DNA of 64,000 nt from Paraphysoderma sedebokerense. Lineage: Eukaryota; Blastocladiomycota; Physodermatomycetes; Physodermatales; Physodermataceae. The position numbers were made by a program, and so were the translations under genes. The notes under the pieces were generated by a model that was not told the DNA's origin, ran no database searches, and worked only from the letters and a program-made list of their open reading frames with translations. The stretch lies in assembly GCA_025602915.1 (NCBI GenBank), contig JAHLJZ010000064.1:1-64000 (forward strand), written 5' to 3'. This document shows positions 55,372 to 64,000 of this stretch, piece by piece (the stretch's first letter is position 1; the number at the start of each line of letters is the position of its first letter).

Positions 55372-57641
55372 ATGCCAACCCGAACAGTTGCTCCCCTAGC
55401 AGTGTCTACTACCCCTACAAAAACATGGACTCTGCAGGCTGTATTAAACGGCGAGTCTTCCTCTCCTTGTACTCTAGACTCATTCGAAGTATACCTCAGC
55501 ACCAAGGAATTTTCGTCCGAGAATCTCGAATTCTATAAAACTGTATCGAACTATAAAAAACTTTTTTTGGAGTTGTGTCCTCCTACTGGTGCGGTGGATG
55601 GTAAAGAAAGTAAAACTGGTTCTGCAAATTCATTAAATAAGTGGGTAGAAGGTACCGGTATGTGTTTATCGTCTTGAAGTTTCTATTGAAGTAAGAGTTT
55701 TGGGTAGGGTAGAGTGTTGATGAATCCAGATTATAAAGATAGAATACAGATACCCAAAAGGATTCACATATTTTAGTATTTTACTGATTGAAATGATCAC
55801 TTTGAATAACGGGAAACATTTAGGATCCGGAAGCGACAGACAAATTGTTGCAGAAAAATTGTCAAAACAATGTAACGATATCGTCCGAGATTTCATAAAC
55901 GAAAAAAGTCCCCGACAAGTAAACATTCCGGTCAAACTACGAGAATCAATTATCAATGAAATTGAACAAAAAAAGTATTACCATCCCGATGTTTTTAAAT
56001 CTGCGGAGAAACAAGTATTTCAGATTCTATTGCTGAGTAGTTTTCCCAATTTCTTGCGATACTTGGAAACACAAGAACAAAAACTAAGAACTAAAGAATC
56101 GGGAAATGAAAACGGTACAGTTTCGGCAAAAGATCAAACCAATGTATCATTGCAAGATGTGCTTCAAGGGGTGACTGTTTCTCCGTATTCGCTGGCTGAT
56201 TTTGAATGGTATTTGATCAGTGTTCAACATTCGGGGGAGAATTTGGCTTTTTATCAACGGTACTCGGGTTATAAAAAGTTTTTGAAAGATTGCGCGGATA
56301 AGATATTTCCGTCTGTTGGTGCCAACTCGGTAAAAGGATACGAAATGTTGTTTTCATGGATGAATAACCCTGGTATGTGTAGTGGCTGCTTTATTGGCTA
56401 ATCTATAATCTGATAGGACACTGAATTTCTTTGTTCCCGTTCAAATTGTTACGAAATCCAGCAAATCAAGGTGACATTGAATATTTGTCCATGGAGTCAA
56501 AGATAAAACAAGAGTGCGAGGAGATAATGTGCGAATTTATATCGGCCGGTGGTAAAAACGAACTCACACTCTCTACCGCCATCAAACAAAAGATATCCGA
56601 AGAAATATCCACCAACAAAAACTATCATCCCGATATATTCAAGCCCGCAGTGCAAACAATCCACGATATCCTCAAACTCAGTAGTTTTCCTCAATTCCTT
56701 AAACACGTAGAACAAAATAAACAATTAGAATCCGCAAAAGCAGTCGAACCGGCGTCCACTAAAACTTCAACATCCAGACGTAATTCTTCTAAATTTATAC
56801 CAACATCTCCCATCAATTTTCACTTTATAAATCCGTTTAGAGACACTAAAGAATCCACTCCCCCCCTTCCTGATCTCAATTCCACATCCACATCCACATC
56901 CACCCCTTCTTTAAACTCTTCATCTTTTTCTCCATCCACATCAACGGGACCCACTGCCCGTCGCGTCAGTATCACCACAACTACATCCACAAACACATCA
57001 CCAACTCAAACTCCATCGCCATCCGCATCAACAGGACCCCACATCCGTCGCGTCAGTATCGTCTCCATCCTCAACAACGAAACCCCTGCTCCCCTCTCTT
57101 TACAAGATTTCACGGAATACCTTAAAAACACGGAACACTCTGAAGAAAATATAGATTTTTATCAATCTTATACACAGTATAATCAACTCGTATCAAATTT
57201 ATTCAACGGTGCTATCCCCGATGCCGATACTTTGAACCAAACCGTCAAATATTCAGGTTCGTTAATCGTTAATCCTTATATCTCTTATCCCTTCCACTTT
57301 CCACCTGTTTTCTAACTACTCCAACTTTAATTCTGAATTCTAAATATCCAGATCCATCATCACCCTACCACCAACTCAAACTCTCCTCCGACCGAATCAT
57401 TCACACTTTTTTCCTTCCAAACGCATACAAAGAACTCAATTTATCGTTTAAACTTAAATCCTCAATCATCTCCACAGTCTTGACCGAAAAAAATTATCAT
57501 CCGGAAGTATATAAAGAGGCGGTAACCAAAATCGTAGAGTTGATGAAGAGTAGTAGTTTACCTCATTTTTTGAAATTTGTGGAGAATAAAGTCGTCGTCG
57601 GTGGCGGTGGCGGTGGCGGTGGCGGTGGGGAAAAGGAATAA
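55372..57641 (+). CDS. Protein of three tandem RGS-like domains
   Basis: RGS domains speed GTP hydrolysis by heterotrimeric G-protein alpha subunits. Each of three modules has the RGS order: a DFxxYLxxxEHSxENLxFYxxYxxY half, then a QIN(I/L)..K..I..E...YHPDIF..A...I..IL..SSFPxFL half. Module 1: 55470-55660 with 55820-56065. Module 2: 56165-56370 with 56455-56710. Module 3: 57090-57260 with 57350-57590. Four exons: 55372 to about 55661, about 55816-56372, about 56456-57256, about 57350-57641. Each module is cut by an intron at the same place, after the first half, in phase 1. A Ser/Thr/Pro-rich spacer separates modules 2 and 3. No membrane helix or DEP domain. The C-terminus is a Gly run coded by a GGTGGC microsatellite. 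Activity of each module is not shown. Confidence 0.72.
57597..57632 (+). repeat. GGTGGC microsatellite
   Basis: About five GGTGGC/GGCGGT units near the end of the RGS gene encode a poly-Gly tail. Confidence 0.85.
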
Positions 57642-57744
57642 ATGTAGTGGTCGGGGGTTGTACTATGTAAGTTAATCGTTCATAATATAAATAATTATGT
57701 ATTATCGTGAGTAAAAAATTAGGCAAAACAAATTTATTCATCAA

Positions 57745-58010
57745 TATCGTTTAACCTTAAACCCACCACCACCAGGCACCATCTTCACCATTTTCACCGT
57801 TCACAGTCTCAACCCAAAAACATCCAAAAAGTAATTACCACCCAAAAGTATACTCCAAAATGCTCCGGTGAATAAAGTGAGTCAAGTCGTGGTGTTGATG
57901 TAGAGTATATACGTAGTGGTTTTAATAGTTTACCTTATTTTTGAAGTTTGTGGAGAATAAACTCGTGGGCGGGGAATAGGAATAAATAGTGTGGCCTGGA
58001 TTGTGTACTA
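57745..58010 (+). pseudogene. Decayed duplicate of the last RGS exon
   Basis: This stretch lines up with the gene end at 57440-57680: a TATCGTTTAA start, CACAGTCT, ATTACCACCC (compare ATTATCATCC), TAGTTTACCT, TTTTTGAAGTTTGTGGAGAATAAA and AAAAGGAATAAAT-like blocks recur in order. It has several frame breaks, so it is not coding. It sits just downstream of the live exon as a tandem copy. Confidence 0.75.
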
Positions 58011-58406
58011 CCTAACAAAATGAGAGGAAACAATGTGATGTGATTGATTATGAATGACAAGAAAAAATAAATAAATAATTATGTATTACAATGTTAGTCA
58101 TTCTAAAATGTAGAAACAGACAGACAGGGAGTCAATAAAGCTCAAATGCGTGTACTGTGTATAGTACTCGATTGCTTTTTAAAATTCGTGGATCATGTGT
58201 TATGGTACTGATTGATTCGGGATTGAATAATTTAAACTCCACACTCACCCAAAAATATACATTATCCATCCTAATTTTCTACTTTAATCCTTCATTCTTT
58301 TCCATTTCGTGATTGCCATTCTTGACACTTAACACCCTAACTCCAAAAAAATCTCATAAAAAAGATATAAACACAAACTTTAAGAAATATAAAATTCCCC
58401 CAAAAT
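58011..58406. other. Intergenic region
   Basis: A weak further echo of the RGS exon end (TTAAAATTCGTGGATCATG near 58178) may mark a third, older copy. Nothing else is recognised. Confidence 0.35.
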
Positions 58407-61400
58407 CTACAATTCATCTCTCACACTTCTCCTCCTCAACGTCGCCCCACCACTCGCACACCCGTCACTACTCATCGCCAAATCATCAATAAAGTAACTC
58501 CCACTACCATTCGCAAACCCAACCAAGGCAATCGCTTTGATTCGGGTCAACTCTGTAGCTGAGATTCCTAGGGTACGTAAATCAATGGAAGCGGATTGAG
58601 AGGCTGCACCGGTGGTGGTGAGGGGGACGTAGACGCGTCTGGCGATGACGGAGTCGCAGGCTGGACCGTGGATTCTGAAGAGAAAAAAAAGAAGTTTGGT
58701 GGGGTTAGTAACGTTTAAGAGGGGATTGAGGATAAGGTCTGAAGTTTTTACGTACTGAATTTCAGTGGAGAAGGAACCACCGGCTGGACCGGAATAAGTA
58801 AAAGTCAAGATGGGGGTAGCGGTAGCGCTGAAACAAGAAGAGGGGACACCAGTGTTGGGACTCAAGTTGGTGAACCACCATGAACTCTGTTATAGAAGAA
58901 AAGATGAAGTCAATATCAGATACGATGATAACAACAAGCGAGACATCGTAAAGTAATACATACGCCGGAAGCAGGTGCGGTCAATCGTAATCTTCCACCG
59001 ATAACGGTATCAGCCAACATACCGCCATCGTCGGTCCAGAAACCTAGTAAGTTGAGGTTACTAGCGTAGCGAGTAGCATCGGTGAAGGTATCGATGGAGA
59101 CGGTTGTGCATGAAGGGGGTGGTGGTGGTGGTGGAGGGGTAGGACCGCCAGCGGGACAAGCCATGGTTCCGTTGCCAGTGCATTGTTTCAAGAGTCTGAT
59201 GTTGGTGATATCGAAAACTAAATTTGGTAATTGAGTCAATAACAATGGACATAAATTGTTGAGAGATTCACAAGAAGTACAAACCAGCATTAAGAGGGGC
59301 GAATCGAACACCAGTCCAATCTTTCAAATGGGCGAAATCAAAGGCGGTACCAGCAAGATTAATTCCGAAATCAACAAATGGAACAATCACTCTTTGCCAA
59401 CCACCATTGGGGACAACGTATCTAGTGATGGGGAGGTACACACTATCTTCAGTTCGAGTGACACAATCCGGAGCGTGTTGGGTCAAGGTCATTTCAAAGG
59501 TCGATCCAACCGGGGAACGAAGGTCAAAAGCCATGGCGTAAATGCCGGTGAGATTGTAACAAGCCGGAGCGTCGAATTTGGCGAACCAGTAGTTTTCGGT
59601 TTCTCCGGGGATAATACGAACCCAGCGGTTGGTGGTATCGATGGTGTAGGAGAGGGAAGCTCCGTCCGATTTACCGTAGTCTCCACTGAGAAGGTTGATG
59701 TCACGGACAAAAGTTTCACCGGGTAACGGAGCTCTGATGTTTTGAACGAAATCATCAACCAAAATGTCACCACAGTTGACTGGGTAACTGTTTTGGAGTT
59801 GGATATCATCAAAGATATAAGCGGATCCGAAAGCAGAAAAGTCAACAAATACGACGGCCTAGAGAAGGTAGGGGAACTTTGAGTTTTCTCCGAGAAATGT
59901 AATCATTTTCGCGCATAAATAAGACAAACCTGCATGAGTGCCAATTCAGCGGTGGTCAATCGTTCTCGTAAATCAACAACAACGGTTTGTAGAATGGTGC
60001 CTTTGGCAGTAATTCTCCAGCTGACAGTTCTGGCAACCGCAACAGTACAATCAGCGTTTCGGACTTGAACGTTTAATGAGAATGCAGCCGTTGCGGAGGG
60101 TGGAATCCAGGCAAAGGAAAGAACAGGGGAGGAGGCGGCAGTACCACAGCCGGAGGCGGCAAAGTTGGTAAAGTAGTAGGCAGAACCGTTGGTAGGGACG
60201 ATGGATAAATCAGAGGTTGCAGCACGACGGGTGACTGAAGGGATGTGATGTCGGTTAGTGGGCATTTCAAACCAAAGAAAGGAGAGAATAAAAAGTTGAA
60301 GGACGAACCTGAGGCAAAATCGCTACCAAAGAAACCGCCGAATTGATTTCTGCTGGAGGTAAAGCGGGCAGCATCGTTGAAGTCGTCCAAAACTCGGGCA
60401 CCACAAGCAAACGGTAAGCACGGTGACAGTTGAATATCATCAATCAAGTACGGTTGGCTGACAGGAGAGAAATCGAGCAGGACAAAAGACTAATAAACAT
60501 ATAGAGAGATTTCTAAATGAGATTGTGTGCAAGCACGGAAATGCGAGGGGGAAATCCTACCTGAAGACGACTGAGTTCTGCGGCGGGGATCTTTTCTCTC
60601 AAGTCAATCACAAAAGTAGGGCGGGCACCGATGGCGGTAAAATTCCTAGAGAAATTTTATACAATGAGTAAAATTCTGACAAAGATTAGGCGATGACTAT
60701 AGTAAAAACTCACCAGCTGTAGGTCTTTTCGATTTGAACAGTACAATCTGCGTTTCGGACTTGGATATCAGCTTGAAAGGTAGCTCCTTGAACAGGAGGA
60801 ACAAGCGTAAAAGACAACACGGGGGTGGCTACTGCAGAACCACAACCTGAAGCTCTAAAGTTTGTGTAAAAGTAGGCGTCGCCAGAGGAAGGGTTGAAGG
60901 ACAGTTCGCCGTTGGGAGTGCGAGAGACGGTTGCAAGACCGGAACCAAAGTATCCACCGAGATCGTTGATGTTGGAAGCGAATTGAGTGGCAGAGTCGAA
61001 ATTGTCGAATGAAACTGTTGTGTGGTGGACATGAGGGAGGGGGAGCAATTAGACGCGTTTTGGAAAAAGAAAAACGTGAGAACAAGGCCAGAGAATCAAA
61101 ACGCGACTTAAGAATGAAGAAAGGAGCGTACCAGCTGTAGCGGCGGGACCCGAGGCGGCACTTGAGAATCTAATGTCGTCAATGTTGAATACAGCACCGG
61201 CGGGGGAGAAAGCGACCAAGGCGACGGCTTTGACTCTGGTCAATTCCGTGGAGTTTGCGACAGTGCTGACGTCGATGGTATAAGTGGCAGGTGTGGGTGC
61301 GGTGGAGATTCTGGGACTGAAATAACGACGAGCGATGGTTGAATCGCAAGCAGGGCCATGGAATCTGTCGTGAATGGATCGGGTGAGTTGAGTAGGCGAA

Positions 61401-62013
61401 ATGGGACGGGAGCAAAGGGAGCCCGAAGAAGACTACAAATAAATACGTACTGAATTTCGAGTTGGAAACTTGCACCGGCTGTCCCGTTGTGGACAAAGGA
61501 CAGGATGGGTCTAGTGGTGGCGCTGAAGCAACCAGCGGGGCCGGTGTTTGGGGACAAGTTGGTGTACCACCAGGAAGACTACAAATTGGAGGGAGGAAGG
61601 TAAGCATACATTAAGCATAGTCGGTTTGATGAATCAGAGGAATGAGCTCTAAGGAGGCAATCTACTTACCCCGGAAGCAGGTGCGGTTAGACGCAATCGA
61701 CCGTTGTCGACAGTATCAGCCAACATGCCGCCATCTTCAGTCCAGAAACCCAGCGAGTTTTGACGGGCGGAGGAGTAGCGTGTGGAGGAGTTGAAGTTGT
61801 CGACGAGGGCTGTTATTGGGATGGGAGAAGGGAGAGGGGTAAGAATCTGGATCGGGTCGGAGGGTAGGAAGGGGAATAGGTGAGGCCTATTAGACGTACT
61901 GGAGACAGAGGAGGAGGAGGGACAGAGAGTGGGGGTTTGTGCCGAGACGAGGAGAGCGGCGGCAGAGAGAGCGATTGCGAGGGAGAGGGGGGTGAGGAGT
62001 TGCAGCCCCATGG
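58407..62013 (-). CDS. Secreted modular repeat protein with C-terminal RDEL
   Basis: The start at 62013 gives a signal peptide (MGLQLLTPLSLAIALSAAALL, cut near VSAQT). Five beta-rich modules of about 200 residues follow. Modules 1 (61810-61150) and 5 (59100-58420) are type A: NSLGFWTEDGGMLADTV or NLLGFWTDDGGMLADTV, then LRLTAPASG, LSPNTG, HGPACDS, ELTRVKAVALV. Modules 2 (61030-60430) and 3 (60420-59760) are type B: GGYFGSGLATV, YYFTNFAASGCG, VQVRNADCTV, VDLRERL. Module 4 (59755-59165) is type C, with YWFAKFDAPACYNLTGIYAM, and ends in a Pro run. Each starts with a DxFxxxxR/QF(A/S)S entry, as in galactose-binding-like or CBM-type beta-sandwich modules. The last residues are RRRSVRDEL. RDEL resembles the KDEL/HDEL ER-retrieval signal, though a basic RRRS site precedes it. 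About 15 introns. Confidence 0.7.
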
Positions 62014-63203
62014 TTGAGTGATCAGTGGGGTTGTAGTGAGAGTAGTGGAGTGAGAGTAGTGGAGTGAAAGAGTGAGTGAGGAAGTGAGAGTGAAAGAAAG
62101 AGGGAATCCAAGAGAGAGTGGAGTTTGTCCACAGTGTATAAATACAGTGCATGCGTGTTGGCCAGTGAACCACCAGTGAACCACTAGTGAACCCACGCTG
62201 CCCGTTCACCGCTTCTGATCCCACTTGTTCCCACACATTGCCGCTCTGTCCACTCCCTCATCATTCTTCATTCCCTCTCTCGTTCCACATCCTCTCATCC
62301 ACATCCCACCCATCACTCCTCTCTCACAATCCACAATCCACTCTGCATTTGATTGGAGTCTTGGACCTCTGTGTGGGAAACTACACTCAAACCCTATGCT
62401 TCTGACACTTTGATCCCGGGCCCAGAACCCCTATCCACATCTATGCACTCCCGCACTACTCCCACGCAACAATCCTTAGCAAATCCTTCCCACAGGTCAT
62501 CTCTCATCACATCAATCACCTATACATGATGCATCATGCATCGGAAACTGTGAATACTGTGTGAATACATAATGCCAATTCAACTCTCTTGTTGCCACAC
62601 CCTATTGTCTCTGATATATCCTTTTTTCCGGCAATGAATTCGTTTATCTTTACAAATCAAATTTGCTCAGTTAGGCGCTGTTCCGCAAATTATATGGGCC
62701 GCACACTGGCCGCACAGTGACACTGGTTTCTTGATCCTTGGTTCCCCAGGAGTCCCCGACTCCCCAGGGTCCAGGTCCCCCGATTCACTGAGAGTCGCGG
62801 TATATCCCAAATTTTTGAAGTCGCACAAATGAATAAAAAAACGCTCACAAGTCACAGCTTCGGCTCAACATCTTTATTACAATTGAGGCAGATTGAGGCC
62901 CTTTTCCCCTGATTACCCCTTTTTGCCCGCCAATATTTTGTGGAGCTATTTTGTGGTCGGTTACAAATTGCTGATTATCAGGCTCCTAGCGGCTGATTTC
63001 ATTTTCAACATTTGAAACTTCAACCATGTCCGCAGTCCGCCCTTATCTTTCTGTTATCCTTTGCAAATTCTGTACACTTTTCACGCTCGAAGCCGAGTAC
63101 CCTGCTATGACGCTTTATATGTCATTCTGGCGGGTACAGTCCTGTACAGTCTACAAATCAATGATTTTGTTTCGTATGGCGCAACTCCCACTGAACAAAT
63201 ATT
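62014..63203. other. Intergenic region
   Basis: A pyrimidine-rich stretch (62200-62350) lies upstream of the secreted protein gene. TGATGCATCATGCATC at about 62527-62542 contains overlapping palindromic GATGCATC-like units. A GC-rich island with CCCCAGG repeats lies at 62745-62775. No gene is supported. Confidence 0.4.
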
Positions 63204-64000
63204 TTATTCCTTATCAAGGTTCTTATTTCTTTTAGAGGTACAAAATATTGATTCGGGGCCCTTCCGTTTAAGAGTGATTGTTTCTGATGAACAATTCAGC
63301 AAAGCTGCATCCTGGTTCTCATCTGTTACATGCTTTTCTTTCGAAAACTTGTACCACCATCTATAAACGTGAAGCGACAAGTTTAGTTTGCACAACTTAA
63401 ACGTTTGAGAGCAGTGATTACCACTTACATGTGCTTGAGTTATGAGCGCGTCCTCGCGGAATTCACCCTTGTTTTTAATAAAATCGGCATAGATCTCCTT
63501 CGCTGTAGCATTACTGGAGTTTACTTTTTCTCTGATAAAACTTTTGAGCCGATCAGAGACCTTGAACCTTCCAGTTTGAGGGTGGAAGCACCCATGATAG
63601 TATTGAATGTACAGTAACGGTTGTATTTGCAGGTCCGGTGGAGTGTAAATAACCAGGGAGCCTTTACAATTGTACCTGTTCATACTGATCCGATTGCGAG
63701 ATGGATTTGCGATAGGTGGTTTGTACTCTGCAAACTCGGAGCGCTGGCAACACCAATATATACTTCGTTGACTACCGTCCTTGTTCTTGACAGTTTTTAG
63801 ACACCTATGATACAAGTCAGACAATACATCGCGAATGAATCACTTCAAAGGCACACCTATACGAATACCCATCAGCTGATTCTACCGCATTCTTGATGTC
63901 GACAGTCAATTCAGCTACAGTAGCCGTTGAATGCACTTTCACCAATCCTTTTAATTCAACACAACTCTGCTCCTCCTCAGGCTTATCATCTGAACCGAAA
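63204..64000 (-). CDS. Zinc-finger / MULE-like protein, cut by window edge
   Basis: Runs off the right end. Exon at 64000-63857: acidic, then LVKVHSTATVAELTVDIKNA, ending GYSYR at a donor. Exon at 63804-63204: CLKTVKNKDGSQRSIYWCCQ, then NRYNCKGSLVIYTPPD, then IQYYHGCFHPQ, a C..CC....C....H...H pattern like the zinc-binding region found before MULE-type transposase cores in fungi (FLYWCH/WRKY-GCM1-like). A helix and HVYRWWYKFSKEKHVTDENQ follow, resembling the segment before the MULE catalytic domain. That catalytic domain is not seen before the stop at 63204. It is either a short derived host protein or a fragment of a plain DNA transposon. An intron of 63 bp may be hidden near 63430-63370. 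Confidence 0.5.

Noticed and set aside
57597-57632. GGTGGC run as a possible CRISPR-like or minisatellite array
   Set aside because: It is a simple coding microsatellite for poly-Gly, with no spacers.
59256-59726. 156-codon plus-strand frame within the secreted modular protein
   Set aside because: Antisense of module C exons; composition is that of a shadow frame.

Overview
The window is nuclear DNA from an intron-rich eukaryote, most likely a fungus outside the Dikarya; a zoosporic (chytrid-like) lineage is my best guess. The fungal signs are a membrane acyl-CoA delta-9 desaturase carrying its cytochrome b5 domain at the C-terminus, a ribosomal protein L26 with the fungal-type N-terminus, and short GT..AG introns in most genes. 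A Kaptin homologue and a base-exchange phosphatidylserine synthase are not what one expects in yeast-like fungi. A eukaryotic initiator tRNA-Met (49949-50020) confirms a nuclear eukaryotic genome. Assignment to a phylum is inference.

Layout. 1-8.4 kb is a disturbed zone: an unresolved gene at the left edge, three partial RhoGAP copies, a scrambled casein-kinase-1-like kinase, several unresolved coding-like stretches, and three fold-back inverted duplications, each with a short spacer. 8.4-17.2 kb holds Kaptin, the meiotic protein HOP2 and a large low-complexity protein, all on the minus strand. 17.7-23.0 kb has two paralogous small secreted proteins flanking the desaturase. 24.0-31.2 kb carries a disordered protein beginning with a shared MGLLRRDLEL start, a gamma-butyrobetaine-type dioxygenase, phosphatidylserine synthase and a DUF2231 membrane protein read divergently from it. 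31.4-33.7 kb has a probable rRNA methyltransferase and RPL26.

34.1-42.0 kb holds two arrestin-fold genes on opposite strands around a second MGLLRRDLEL protein and a degraded hAT transposase. 42.2-48.2 kb is a long coiled-coil protein (centrosome/basal-body-like) and an unrecognised helical protein. 50-58 kb has an orphan acidic protein, an acidic multi-exon protein ending in a GNAT acetyltransferase domain, and a protein of three tandem RGS modules followed by a decayed copy of its last exon. 58.4-62.0 kb is a secreted modular protein with an A-B-B-C-A repeat layout and a C-terminal RDEL. The right edge cuts a zinc-finger/MULE-like protein.

There is no operon-like logic. The functions that can be named are lipid metabolism (desaturase, phosphatidylserine synthase, carnitine synthesis), nutrient signalling and trafficking (Kaptin, arrestins, RGS), translation (L26, initiator tRNA, rRNA methyltransferase) and meiosis (HOP2). 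I see no clear new multi-gene system. The most unusual signals are the cluster of fold-back gene duplications at 4-8.2 kb, the tandem RGS protein with repeated intron positions, and the modular secreted protein ending in RDEL.
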